64,000 nucleotides of DNA from Rhizobium sp. Root1334 (GTDB lineage Bacteria; Pseudomonadota; Alphaproteobacteria; Rhizobiales; Rhizobiaceae): assembly GCF_001426665.1 (NCBI RefSeq), contig NZ_LMEY01000001.1, positions 131,338 to 195,337 on the forward strand, given 5' to 3'. The translations under genes were made by a program, and so were the position numbers. How positions within the stretch are numbered: position 1 is the first letter of the stretch; each line of letters begins with the position of its first letter. Below are positions 8,266 through 17,262 of the stretch, piece by piece. The notes beneath the pieces are model-generated. The model was not told where the DNA came from and searched no databases. It saw only the letters and a list, made by a program, of their open reading frames with translations.

Positions 8266-9243
8266 GTGAAGACATTGAACCAAACATCGCTGTTGACCGG
8301 CGCTTTCGCCGGCGTGACCGCTGCCTTGCTTTCGCTTGGCGCGAACACGCAGTCGTCGTTTGCAATCGTGCTTTACGCTGCGTCCGCGCTACCCATCCTG
8401 ATTGCCGGCCTTGGCTGGGGCAACACCGCCGCGATCACCGCCGTCGTCGTTGCCGGCCTGACCGGCACCGTGCTTGTCTCCCCCTATTTCGCGCTTCTGA
8501 TCGCCGTCATCACGCTGATCCCTGCCGCATGGCTCAGCCACCTCGCCAACCTCGCCCGTCCGGCGTCCGAGCTTGGCGGCCCTGATGGGGCAATGGCCTG
8601 GTATCCGCTCTCGGATATCCTGACCAATCTCGCCATCCTCGTGACGATCGGCATGCTCATCGTCGGCGTCATCATCGGTTACGACGGCGCCATGTCCGAC
8701 CGGATGATCGATATCGTCATGGAAGCGCTGAAGGCGCAGGAACCCGGCTATAATCCGGATGCCGCCTCGATCGCGCAGATCAAATCGATCTTTTCCGTCG
8801 CCCTGCCTATGGTTCAGGGCGCCATCTGGGTGCTGATGCTGTTTGCGGCCTATTACATCGCCACCCGCATCGTCCAGACCTCCGGCAAGAGCCTTCGTCC
8901 GCGCGAAGACATGCCCTCGACGCTGCGCATGCACCGCTTTTCGATCTTTGCCTTCCTCGGAGGCCTTTTGCTCGCCTTCACGGGCGGCGTTCCGGCAATC
9001 GTCGGCGCCCTCATCTGCGGCACATTCGGCGCCGGATTCATGCTGGCCGGCTTTGCCGTCTTCCATTTCCGCACACGCGGCAAGTCCTGGCGGCTTCCCG
9101 TGTTGTGGCTTGGCTATCTGTCGGTTTTGCTCTTCACGATCCCGGCATTCTTCTTTCTCCTGTCGGGTCTGATGGACACGCGGCGCGCCATCGCGCTGTC
9201 ACCGGCAGGGAAAACCACTGAGACTGACACTAAAGACCTCTGA
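8266..9243 (+). CDS. DUF2232 family integral membrane protein
   Basis: A 325-residue polytopic membrane protein with about eight hydrophobic segments (for example [17 protein letters not shown] and [17 protein letters not shown]). This family is conserved between rpsR and rplI in rhizobia; its role is not established. I prefer the GTG at 8266 with GCAGGA upstream, giving an N terminus ([20 protein letters not shown]) that runs straight into the first membrane segment; a TTG at 8245 would add seven residues. It ends 25 bases before rplI. Confidence 0.85.
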   Translation: MKTLNQTSLLTGAFAGVTAALLSLGANTQSSFAIVLYAASALPILIAGLGWGNTAAITAVVVAGLTGTVLVSPYFALLIAVITLIPAAWLSHLANLARPASELGGPDGAMAWYPLSDILTNLAILVTIGMLIVGVIIGYDGAMSDRMIDIVMEALKAQEPGYNPDAASIAQIKSIFSVALPMVQGAIWVLMLFAAYYIATRIVQTSGKSLRPREDMPSTLRMHRFSIFAFLGGLLLAFTGGVPAIVGALICGTFGAGFMLAGFAVFHFRTRGKSWRLPVLWLGYLSVLLFTIPAFFFLLSGLMDTRRAIALSPAGKTTETDTKDL

Positions 9244-9268
9244 ACAGACACACGAAAGGACTAAACCA

Positions 9269-9844
9269 ATGCAAGTCATTCTTCTCGAACGCGTTGCCAA
9301 GCTCGGCCAGATGGGCGAAACCGTCAAGGTTCGCGACGGCTTTGCCCGTAACTACCTGCTGCCGCTCGGCAAGGCGCTGCGCGCCAACGAAGCCAACAAG
9401 AAGCGTTTCGAAGCCGAGCGTGCAACGCTTGAAGCCCGTAACCTCGAGCGCAAGTCCGAAGCCCAGGCTGTCGCCGAAACGCTTGGCGGCAAGTCCTTCA
9501 TCGTCGTCCGTTCGGCCGGCGAAACCGGTCAGCTCTACGGTTCGGTTGCTGCCCGCGACATCGTCGACGTTCTGGCTGCCGAAGGCTTCAACATCGGCCG
9601 CAACCAGGTCGACCTGAACAACCCGATCAAGACCATCGGCCTGCACGACGTTGTCCTGCACCTGCATTCGGAAGTCGAAATCAAGGTTCAGATGAACGTT
9701 GCCCGTTCGGCTGAAGAAGCTGAGCGTCAGCTCAAGGGCGAAAGCCTGACGTCGGCCGACGCCATCTACGGCGTTGACGAAGACGCCCTGAAGCCGGAAG
9801 ACTTCTTCAACCCGGAAGCCGAATTCGAAGGCGAAGACGAGTAA
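9269..9844 (+). CDS. rplI: 50S ribosomal protein L9
   Basis: L9 binds domain V of 23S rRNA. The N-terminal RNA-binding domain is clear ([34 protein letters not shown]), followed by the long connecting helix and the C-terminal domain ([36 protein letters not shown]). At 191 residues it is longer than the ~149 of E. coli; the extra C-terminal acidic tail (about 150-191) is typical of alphaproteobacteria. Ribosome site AAAGGA. A strong terminator follows. Confidence 0.98.
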   Translation: MQVILLERVAKLGQMGETVKVRDGFARNYLLPLGKALRANEANKKRFEAERATLEARNLERKSEAQAVAETLGGKSFIVVRSAGETGQLYGSVAARDIVDVLAAEGFNIGRNQVDLNNPIKTIGLHDVVLHLHSEVEIKVQMNVARSAEEAERQLKGESLTSADAIYGVDEDALKPEDFFNPEAEFEGEDE

Positions 9845-9897
9845 TCGTCAAAACGATCGGTGCACCGGCGGCACCTATCTTGCCAGACCGGCAAAAC

Positions 9898-9929
9898 GAA
9901 AGGCCCGCGATGCAAATCGCGGGCCTTTC
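9898..9929. terminator. Bidirectional terminator between rplI and the efflux operon
   Basis: GAAAGGCCCGCGAT at 9898-9911 pairs perfectly with ATCGCGGGCCTTTC at 9916-9929, a 14-bp stem with a GCAA loop. It lies 54 bases after the rplI stop and 24 bases beyond the stop of the convergent membrane-fusion gene, so it can serve both. Confidence 0.85.
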
Positions 9930-9952
9930 GCGTTTCAAGGGTTGATTGGCAA

Positions 9953-11008
9953 TTACTTTAGCAGTTGCGGTTCCGCCGCCTTGTCGACGCTGACCTCCAC
10001 CGACATGCCCGGCGCCAAAGCTGCTGCCAGCGGTTGGTCCGGATCGATCGAAACGCGAACGCCGACACGCTGGGCCACCTTGGTGAAATTACCGGTGGCA
10101 TTGTCGGCACGGATGACGCTGAATTCGGAGCCGGCCGCCGGCGAAAAGCGCTCGACATGGCCGTTCAACCGCGCCTTGTTAAGGGCATCCACCGTAAACA
10201 CCACCGGCTGGCCGATCTTCATCCCATCAAGCTGGGCTTCCTTGAAATTGGCGATGATCCAGACATCCTTCGGCACAACGGCCATCAATTGCGTGCCTGC
10301 CGTCACATACTGCCCGAGCCGCGCGCCGACTTCGCCAAGCCTGCCATCCTGCGGCGCGGTGATCGTGGTGTTGTCGAGATCGATCTGCGCCAGCTGGACG
10401 GCAGCTTCCGCGCTGCGCACACCGGCTTCGAGCCCTGCCCTGGAGCCGATCGTGGTGGCAAGATTTTGGCGAGACACCTCGATCGCCGCCGTCGCCTGAT
10501 CGACACCGGCCTTTGCCTGATTAAGCGTTGCCTGAGCGGTGTCGACATCGACCGATGTGGCGATACCCTTTTCGGCCAGCGGTTGAATCCGCACCCAGGC
10601 CTGATTGGCCCTCGTCAACGCGGCGGCAGTGATGTCGCGCTGGGCTTCGCTGGCGACGATGCTTGCCCTGGCCGAGAGCTCCTGCTGGTATGAGTTGGCA
10701 AGCAACGCCTTCTGCGCGTCCAGCGTACCCTTGGCTTGCGCCAGCTTCTGGGCAAAAATCCGATCGTCGATCTTCACCAAAACCTGCCCTGCCCTGACCG
10801 CCTCATAATCCTTGACCGGGACTGCTGCCACATAGCCGGACAGCTGCGGGCTGACGATCGTCACAAAACCGCGAACGTAGGCGTTGTCGGTCATCTCTAC
10901 GGTGGTGGCAAACGGCGGCAGGCGCCATGCGTAGAGGACCAGTAGCACGCCGGCAAGGCCTGCCAGGAGCGTCAGGATGGTCGCGGGGGAACGAAATGTC
11001 TTCAGCAT
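9953..11008 (-). CDS. HlyD/EmrA-type membrane fusion protein of a drug efflux system
   Basis: A 351-residue periplasmic adaptor with one N-terminal membrane anchor (ILTLLAGLAGVLLVLYAW). It has the biotinyl-lipoyl half motifs (TIVSPQLSGYVAAVPVKD and TTITAPQDGRLGEVGARLGQ), a coiled-coil hairpin (about 100-200, Ala/Gln rich) and a beta-barrel domain. It is the last gene of the marR-emrB-emrA type operon, 18 bases after the transporter gene, and would link that transporter to an outer-membrane channel; no TolC gene is in the window. Confidence 0.9.
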   Translation of the reverse strand: MLKTFRSPATILTLLAGLAGVLLVLYAWRLPPFATTVEMTDNAYVRGFVTIVSPQLSGYVAAVPVKDYEAVRAGQVLVKIDDRIFAQKLAQAKGTLDAQKALLANSYQQELSARASIVASEAQRDITAAALTRANQAWVRIQPLAEKGIATSVDVDTAQATLNQAKAGVDQATAAIEVSRQNLATTIGSRAGLEAGVRSAEAAVQLAQIDLDNTTITAPQDGRLGEVGARLGQYVTAGTQLMAVVPKDVWIIANFKEAQLDGMKIGQPVVFTVDALNKARLNGHVERFSPAAGSEFSVIRADNATGNFTKVAQRVGVRVSIDPDQPLAAALAPGMSVEVSVDKAAEPQLLK

Positions 11009-11026
11009 GGATGAACTCTGGGCGTG

Positions 11027-12700
11027 TCAGGACTGGGTGGCAACCGCACTCGCGGCTGTTTTGTGCGGAATGAGGCGCTGCCAAGCGAGATGTCCGAGCA
11101 GCAGGACAAGACCAATGGCGGAGGCAACGGCAATGACGAGAAAGGCGTCGTTATAGGCAAGGATATTGGCTTCGCGCGTCACCTGCTGGCCAAGCAATTG
11201 CAGGCCTTCGGCATTCAGCAGCGACTTGTCGGTGATGACCTTGCCATAAGAGGCGGAGAGTTGCGACACGCGCTGCGCCACAAAGGGATTTGTAAGCAGG
11301 ATATGCTCGACCAGGACGTTGGAGTGGAATTTTTCCCGCAGGGTGACAAAAGAACCGAGCGCCGCCTGTGCCAAAAGCGCTCCGATGCTCTGGGTGAACA
11401 GGAAGATCAGCAGGAAATTGACGATGAAAGCTGGCCCCCTGGCCAGGGCGGCAGCAAATCCTCGGGACATGACCGGCGGCAGGAACATCGCAGCGCCCGC
11501 CGCCACCATCGCCTGGCTAAGATACATCTGCTCCGGCCGGGTGAGGCTCGTCGATTGGCTGTCGAGAAAGGCGCCGGTGGCGATCAACACCAGGGCCAGC
11601 GCATGCGCCGTTTCGACATATCTCGTCAGCATCAGAACCGTGCAGGCTAGCCCGCCGGCAATCGAGGCCATCAGGATGATCGCGTACATCGTCTGCGTCT
11701 GCTCGTTGAGCAAACCCAGCTGCATGTAGAAATTGGCCGCTGTCGTGGTCTGCTCGGAACTGACAACACGAAACAGAAGCAGGATGCCGGCCATATGCAT
11801 GTTCTCTTTCGAGAACACCCAGCGAAGATCGATCAAAGGTAATTTACGCGGCAACTCAAGCGCCACCATCAGCGTCAACGCTGCGATCGATCCGGCCAAA
11901 AGCAAACCGAGCCACGACGCCTCGAACCACCAGTAGAGCCGTCCGAGCGTCAAGAAGACCGCCAGACAACCGAAACCAACGGCCAGCAACAGATAACTGA
12001 GAATGTCCATCTTCTGGATGACGTTTGCACGTGGCGGCGGCGTCAACGGCAGAAGATAGACGACCGGCAGCGCCATCAATGCCAGCCCCATCTCGAAGGT
12101 GTAAAGCGCATGCCAGCCGCCGAGATCCATCAGCGGCGGCGAGATGATGCGGGCGATCGGCGCTGCGAGCGTCGTGTTCATCAAGGCAAGGCTCACCCCC
12201 ACCGACAATTTACGCGCCGGCGGGAAGGCTTCGAGCATGTAGAGGAAGCCGAGTGTCGACAGAGGCGCCGCCGCCATGCCGCTGAGGAAGCGGACGACGG
12301 TTGCCGAATGCAGGTCGGAGACGAAGAGATTGAGGACGGACGCAAAAACGAAACAGATGATGCTGAGTTCGGCAAACCGCCGCAGGCCAAACTGGGCGCG
12401 AATCTTGAACAGCCCGATCGACATCGAGGCATAGGGCGCCATGTAAGCGGCCGAGAGCCAGGCGATTTCCGATGTCGTTGCCGAGAGTGATCCTTGAAGC
12501 TGGTAGATATTGGCGTTGAGCAGGTTCATGCCCAGGCCCTGTGTAAGAAACAGGAGAAGCGAGGACACCATGTAGATGGCAGCCCTCGCCGGGCTCATCG
12601 GCTCCGGCGGCGGCTGGATGGGGAGTGGGACCGGATCGGCGACCGGCGGTTCGCGCTCGATGTCATTGTCATCATCGATCCGCTGGTCCACCGTGCTCAT
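11027..12700 (-). CDS. DHA2-family MFS multidrug transporter (EmrB-like)
   Basis: A 557-residue proton-driven efflux permease with about 14 membrane segments and a proline-rich cytoplasmic N terminus (PPVADPVPLPIQPPPEP). The MFS loop motif appears degenerate, as is common in this branch. I place the start at the ATG at 12700, seven bases after the marR stop; an upstream ATG at 12739 would overlap marR by 32 bases. It is co-transcribed with the MarR repressor upstream and the membrane fusion protein downstream. Substrates are unknown. Confidence 0.88.
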   Translation of the reverse strand: MSTVDQRIDDDNDIEREPPVADPVPLPIQPPPEPMSPARAAIYMVSSLLLFLTQGLGMNLLNANIYQLQGSLSATTSEIAWLSAAYMAPYASMSIGLFKIRAQFGLRRFAELSIICFVFASVLNLFVSDLHSATVVRFLSGMAAAPLSTLGFLYMLEAFPPARKLSVGVSLALMNTTLAAPIARIISPPLMDLGGWHALYTFEMGLALMALPVVYLLPLTPPPRANVIQKMDILSYLLLAVGFGCLAVFLTLGRLYWWFEASWLGLLLAGSIAALTLMVALELPRKLPLIDLRWVFSKENMHMAGILLLFRVVSSEQTTTAANFYMQLGLLNEQTQTMYAIILMASIAGGLACTVLMLTRYVETAHALALVLIATGAFLDSQSTSLTRPEQMYLSQAMVAAGAAMFLPPVMSRGFAAALARGPAFIVNFLLIFLFTQSIGALLAQAALGSFVTLREKFHSNVLVEHILLTNPFVAQRVSQLSASYGKVITDKSLLNAEGLQLLGQQVTREANILAYNDAFLVIAVASAIGLVLLLGHLAWQRLIPHKTAASAVATQS

Positions 12701-12707
12701 GTGCAGC

Positions 12708-13151
12708 TCAGTTCCGGCCGATGGCAAGAATATTGCCATTCATCAGGCTGACCACCTGCAAAGCTGTCGCCTTGTCCCGCGCATCGACACCGCCCAGCAC
12801 CTGTTCACGGATTTCGCAGGCGAGCTTGTCGATTTCGTCGGCGATGCCGCGGCCGTGGGCTGTCATGTGGATCTGCTTGGCACGTCTATCGCTCGCCTCG
12901 ACCCGCCGCTCGATGAACCCCTGCTTCTCCATACCATCGAGCAGGCGCACGATCGTCGGCGTCTCGATGCCGAGCTCGTCGGCCAGTTCGCGCTGATTGA
13001 GGCCATCGCGCTTCGACAGGGCAAACAGGGCTCTGGCACGCGACAGCGTCAGCCCCCGCTCCTTCACCCGCGCATCAAACAGCGCCCGCAGCTTGCGGTT
13101 CACCGAAGCCAGCGCATCGAAGAGTTCGCGATTGACGGCGGAGTTCAACAT
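12708..13151 (-). CDS. MarR-family transcriptional repressor
   Basis: A 147-residue MarR protein. The winged helix is clear: LTLSRARALFALSKRDGLNQ, RELADELGIETPTIVRLLDG, and the wing EKQGFIERRVEASDRRAKQIH with the conserved D-R pair. It heads the efflux operon, so it most likely represses itself and the transporter and releases DNA when a drug or phenolic ligand binds. A short palindrome lies 20 bases before its start codon. Confidence 0.92.
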   Translation of the reverse strand: MLNSAVNRELFDALASVNRKLRALFDARVKERGLTLSRARALFALSKRDGLNQRELADELGIETPTIVRLLDGMEKQGFIERRVEASDRRAKQIHMTAHGRGIADEIDKLACEIREQVLGGVDARDKATALQVVSLMNGNILAIGRN

Positions 13152-13170
13152 TTCGTACCTTTTTCATATT

Positions 13171-13184
13171 AGTAGCATACTACT
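13171..13184. promoter_or_regulatory. Candidate MarR operator
   Basis: AGTAG-CATA-CTACT is a perfect 5-bp-arm inverted repeat in an AT-rich patch, 20-33 bases upstream of the marR start codon. AT-rich short palindromes at this place are typical MarR autoregulatory sites. The assignment is by position only. Confidence 0.45.
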
Positions 13185-13507
13185 TATTTTAGTCCTACTT
13201 AATCGATCGAGGTCCGTCTTTCAAGCTGTTGATCCCGTCTCAGGTAAAAACCGTGTGAACTGCAATGGATCGGGGTAAGACACCGCAACCTACTGCCGGA
13301 CGCCGATTCGAAAGGAATCCGGTCAACAGGAAATAGCGCTATCGACAGATTTTTCGAGTTCGCCCATAAGCCCCTGTGAACAACGGTGACGGCTGGCCGC
13401 TACTGCCACTGTGGCGGCCACTGTTGCAGCCAGGTCATTGACGCTTGGCAGCAAGCCGCTCAAACCGGTGGCACACCAAAAATGACGAAAGACAAAGGCG
13501 GAACGCC
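13185..13507. other. Divergent region before dnaB
   Basis: About 320 bases between the marR operator and dnaB. No gene is supported: a frame extends dnaB upstream to 13445 from a TTG, but it has no ribosome site there. The region must hold the dnaB promoter; I could not single out a convincing -35/-10 pair. Confidence 0.4.
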
Positions 13508-15010
13508 ATGAATGAAGCAGCGCGGAGAATTGTACCCATGACGAAAGATCAGGGCGACACAGCCTATCGCGAAGCGCCAAACAATCTTGAGGCGGAACAG
13601 GCGTTGCTGGGCGCTATCCTGGTCAACAACGATGCCTTCTACCGCGTCTCGGACTTTCTGAAGCCCGTCCATCTTAACGAGCCCCTGCACCGTAAAATCT
13701 TCGAGGTCGCCGGCGACATCATCCGCATGGGCAAGACCGCCAATCCGGTGACGATCAAGACCTTTCTGAAGGCCGACGAGAAGGTCGGCGACATGACGGT
13801 GGCGCAGTATCTTGCCCGCCTCGCCTCGGAAGCCGTCTCGATCATCAACGCGGAGGACTATGGCCGGGCGATCTACGATCTGGCGCTGCGCCGCTCGCTG
13901 ATCACCATCGGCGAGGACATGGTCAATATCGCCTATGACGCACCGCTCGACATGCCGCCGCAGAGCCAGATCGAAGATGCCGAACGCCGGCTGTTCGAAC
14001 TTGCCGAAACCGGCCGCTACGACGGCGGCTTTCAGGCGTTCAACGATGCCGTGGCCCTGGCGATCGACATGGCCGGACAGGCCTTCGAGCGCGACGGCCA
14101 TCTTTCCGGCATTTCCAGCGGCATCCTGTCGCTCGATGCCCGCATGGGCGGGTTGCAACGCTCCGACTTGATCGTTCTGGCCGGACGCCCGGGCATGGGC
14201 AAGACCTCGCTTGCCACCAACATCGCCTGGAACGTGGCGCATGCCTATGAACCGGAAGTCCAGGCAGACGGCTCCTTCAAGGCGAAGAATGGCGGCGTTG
14301 TCGGTTTCTACTCGCTCGAAATGTCCTCCGAACAGCTGGCCACGCGTATCATCTCCGAGCAGACCGACGTTTCGTCCTCAAAAATCCGGCGCGGTGATAT
14401 TTCCGAAGCCGAGTTCGAGAAGCTGGTCGTCTTTTCCCAGACGATGCAGAAAACGCCGCTCTATATCGACCAGACCGGTGGTATCTCGATCGCCCAGCTA
14501 TCGGCCCGCGCCCGCCGCCTGAAGCGCCAGCGCGGCCTCGATTGCCTGGTGGTGGACTATATCCAGCTGATGACCGGCTCGGGAAAGTCCGGCGAAAACC
14601 GCGTGCAGGAAATCACCCAGATCACCACGGGCCTGAAGGCGCTCGGCAAGGAACTGAACGTGCCGATCATCGCGCTGTCGCAGCTGTCCCGTCAGGTGGA
14701 AAGCCGCGAAGACAAGCGCCCGCAGCTCTCCGACCTGCGTGAATCCGGCTCGATCGAGCAGGACGCCGACGTCGTGCTGTTCGTGTTCCGCGAAGAATAT
14801 TACGTGAAGAACCTTGAACCGCGCGACGAGTTCGACCCGAAATACGAAGAGTGGAAACAGAAGTTCGAATCGGTCAAGGGCACGGCGGACGTGATCATCG
14901 CCAAGCAGCGTCACGGGCCGACCGGCACGGTCAAGCTCGCCTTCCAGTCGGAATTCACCCGCTTCACCGATCTGGCAGATCCGTCCTTCACCCAATACGA
15001 GGAACCGTGA
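13508..15010 (+). CDS. dnaB: Replicative DNA helicase
   Basis: DnaB is the hexameric 5'-3' helicase that unwinds DNA at the replication fork. The 500-residue protein has the N-terminal primase-interacting domain (PNNLEAEQALLGAILVNNDA) and the RecA-like motor with Walker A RPGMGKTSLA, GFYSLEMSSEQLATR, Walker B LDCLVVDYIQLM, and the DnaB signature LSQLSRQVESREDKRPQLSD followed by LRESGSIEQDADVVLF. The ATG at 13508 (MNEAARRIVPM) with AGGCGGAA upstream gives the usual length. No intein interrupts it. Confidence 0.97.
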   Translation: MNEAARRIVPMTKDQGDTAYREAPNNLEAEQALLGAILVNNDAFYRVSDFLKPVHLNEPLHRKIFEVAGDIIRMGKTANPVTIKTFLKADEKVGDMTVAQYLARLASEAVSIINAEDYGRAIYDLALRRSLITIGEDMVNIAYDAPLDMPPQSQIEDAERRLFELAETGRYDGGFQAFNDAVALAIDMAGQAFERDGHLSGISSGILSLDARMGGLQRSDLIVLAGRPGMGKTSLATNIAWNVAHAYEPEVQADGSFKAKNGGVVGFYSLEMSSEQLATRIISEQTDVSSSKIRRGDISEAEFEKLVVFSQTMQKTPLYIDQTGGISIAQLSARARRLKRQRGLDCLVVDYIQLMTGSGKSGENRVQEITQITTGLKALGKELNVPIIALSQLSRQVESREDKRPQLSDLRESGSIEQDADVVLFVFREEYYVKNLEPRDEFDPKYEEWKQKFESVKGTADVIIAKQRHGPTGTVKLAFQSEFTRFTDLADPSFTQYEEP

Positions 15011-15144
15011 CCCGCGAAAAATGACCCTTCCCCCGGCAACGGCCGCTGGCCGTGTTGCAAATATCCAGACTTGCGGTTAAGCGGGAAGAAATTTAGCAAA
15101 GCCTTCGCAGCCCTTGGCCGCGAAGGGCAGTCTGGAGAAATCAG

Positions 15145-15792
15145 TTGACGGAAGCTATTATCGCGCTGCTGCAGGTGCTTGCGATCGATCTCGTTCTCGC
15201 AGGCGACAATGCCATTGTCATCGGTCTTGCGGCAGCCGGTCTTCCCAAGGAACAGCGTGGCAAGGCGATCCTAATCGGCATCGCTGCAGCCACAGTCCTG
15301 CGTATCATCTTCGCCCTTCTCGCCACCCAGCTTCTACAGATTCTCGGTCTTCTGCTCGTCGGCGGCATCCTGCTTCTGTGGGTCTGCTGGAAGATGTGGC
15401 GCGAGCTGCGGACGTCCGCGAAGGAGGAAAACGAGGGCCTGGAGACGCTGACCGGCGAAGACATGGACAAGAGCGGCACAGTCGGCAACGGCGCGCCGCG
15501 CAAGACGCTGAAGCAGGCCGCAATCCAGATCGTCATCGCTGACGTTTCCATGTCGCTCGATAACGTGCTGGCCGTGGCCGGTGCCGCGCGCGAGCATCCG
15601 AACATCCTCATCCTCGGCCTTGCGGTATCCGTCGCGCTGATGGGCATTGCCGCATCGTACATCGCCAAGCTTTTGCACCGCTTCCCCTGGGTTTCCTATC
15701 TTGGCCTTGCCATCATCCTCTTCGTCGCGCTGAAGATGATCTACGAAGGCTTCATGGAAGTCGAACCGCTGATCACATCATCGCTGATGTAA
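15145..15792 (+). CDS. TerC-family (YjbE-type) integral membrane protein
   Basis: A 215-residue protein with about seven membrane segments. The TerC hallmarks are the two repeated acidic motifs LVLAGDNAIVIGLAAAGLP and ADVSMSLDNVLAVAGAA, whose aspartates are thought to bind metal ions. Start is TTG at 15145 with GGAGA eight bases upstream. Related proteins are linked to manganese efflux or tellurite resistance; this subfamily (YjbE) has no settled role. It lies between dnaB and alr and is probably read with them. Confidence 0.88.
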   Translation: MTEAIIALLQVLAIDLVLAGDNAIVIGLAAAGLPKEQRGKAILIGIAAATVLRIIFALLATQLLQILGLLLVGGILLLWVCWKMWRELRTSAKEENEGLETLTGEDMDKSGTVGNGAPRKTLKQAAIQIVIADVSMSLDNVLAVAGAAREHPNILILGLAVSVALMGIAASYIAKLLHRFPWVSYLGLAIILFVALKMIYEGFMEVEPLITSSLM

Positions 15793-15922
15793 TCCGGCGG
15801 GCGAAACGTCGCCCTTTCCGTGATCGCAACCGTTGCGATCGCGGGCCACACAACGCACGGTGCCGGCCGATGCATGGTGCTGACGATTGCAGCCGCCCCG
15901 ATCTGGCTGTATCTCTCTTGCC

Positions 15923-17083
15923 ATGGCCAATTTGCACACTCCCCCCTTCGCCGATCCCGCCTTTGAGGCTGCGTCCAACCGTCTGACCATCGATCTCGGT
16001 GCGCTCGCCAGCAACTGGCGCCATATGGACAAATTGTCCGGCAAGGCGCGGGCCGCGGCGGTGCTGAAAGCCAATGCCTATGGGATCGGCATCGAACCTG
16101 CGGCAAGCACGCTCTATGCCGCAGGTGCCCGGGATTTCTTCGTCGCCAGTGTCGAGGAAGGCGTGGCGCTTCGCCCGATCGTTCCGGATGGCCGCATCCA
16201 TATTCTTGCCGGTATGTGGCCGGGCAACGAGCAGCTATTCTTCGACAATGGTCTAGTGCCAATCATCAATTCCGAGGAGCAACTGGCCTTCTTCATGTCG
16301 GTGCTGTCGGAGCGCGGCGATCATCCTTGCGTCCTACACATCGATACCGGCATGAACCGCCTGGGGCTGACGCTGGACGAAGCACTGGCACTTGCCGGTG
16401 ATCCGGCTCGCCCCGCGAGCTTCTCGCCCATTCTGGTCATGAGCCATCTCGCCTGCGCCGACGATCAGGCGCATCCGCTCAACCGCCGGCAACTCGAATC
16501 ATTCCGCGCGGTTACGGCCGCTTTCGAAGGCGTCGAATCAAGCCTTGCCAATTCGGCAGGCATTCATCTGGGACCAGATTTCCATTTCGACATGACCCGC
16601 CCGGGCATTGCTACCTATGGCGGCGAAGCCGTCAATGACGTGAAAAATCCGATGAAACCGGTGGTGACGGCCGAGGCGCGCATCCTGCAGATCCGCCGTG
16701 TACGGACCGGCGACACGGCAAGCTATGGCGGCTCGGCCCAGTTTTCCCGCGACAGCCGGGTGGCGATCGTCGCCATCGGCTATGCCGACGGCTATCACCG
16801 CTCGGTCTCCGGCGGCGGCGTCACCCTGCGCCAGGCGACACCATCGGGTGCCTACGGCTTCCTGCACGGACAGAAGGTGCCGCATCTCGGCCGCGTCACC
16901 ATGGATCTCAGCCTGTTCGACATCACTGATTTTGCTGACAATGCCGTTCGACCCGGCGACTATATCGAACTGTTCGGCAATCATGTCGCCATCGATGACG
17001 TTGCCCGCGCCGGTGGCACGATCGGCTACGAGATGCTGACGAGCCTCGGGAGCCGGTATGAGCGGGCGTATATCGAGGCCTGA
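15923..17083 (+). CDS. alr: Alanine racemase
   Basis: Converts L-alanine to D-alanine for peptidoglycan using pyridoxal phosphate. The PLP lysine is in AVLKANAYGIG; other signatures are HIDTGMNRLGL, SHLACADD, DTASYGGSAQF around the catalytic tyrosine, and LGRVTMDLSLFDITD. The ATG at 15923 gives 386 residues, the usual length; a TTG at 15887 would add 12 residues. The ribosome site for either is weak. Gene order dnaB-TerC-alr-radA is typical for rhizobia. Confidence 0.93.
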   Translation: MANLHTPPFADPAFEAASNRLTIDLGALASNWRHMDKLSGKARAAAVLKANAYGIGIEPAASTLYAAGARDFFVASVEEGVALRPIVPDGRIHILAGMWPGNEQLFFDNGLVPIINSEEQLAFFMSVLSERGDHPCVLHIDTGMNRLGLTLDEALALAGDPARPASFSPILVMSHLACADDQAHPLNRRQLESFRAVTAAFEGVESSLANSAGIHLGPDFHFDMTRPGIATYGGEAVNDVKNPMKPVVTAEARILQIRRVRTGDTASYGGSAQFSRDSRVAIVAIGYADGYHRSVSGGGVTLRQATPSGAYGFLHGQKVPHLGRVTMDLSLFDITDFADNAVRPGDYIELFGNHVAIDDVARAGGTIGYEMLTSLGSRYERAYIEA

Positions 17084-17262
17084 TAGCTTTTCGAGATTGC
17101 GGCTTGGAATCGGGAAAGTGATGTTATAGATTGGAACAAAAGGAGATCATCGCTATTTTTGCAACCTGACCTCCCGCCGCCCCATCCTCGCGTCTCACCT
17201 GTCCGCATCCTTCACGGCCGCCAGGACATGACCTCCGAAGACTTCCCCGAAAGCGAAATTTG

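Noticed and set aside
17103-17130. CTTGGA ... TATAGA as a radA promoter
   Set aside because: The spacing (15-16 bases) and the match are too poor to list as a feature.
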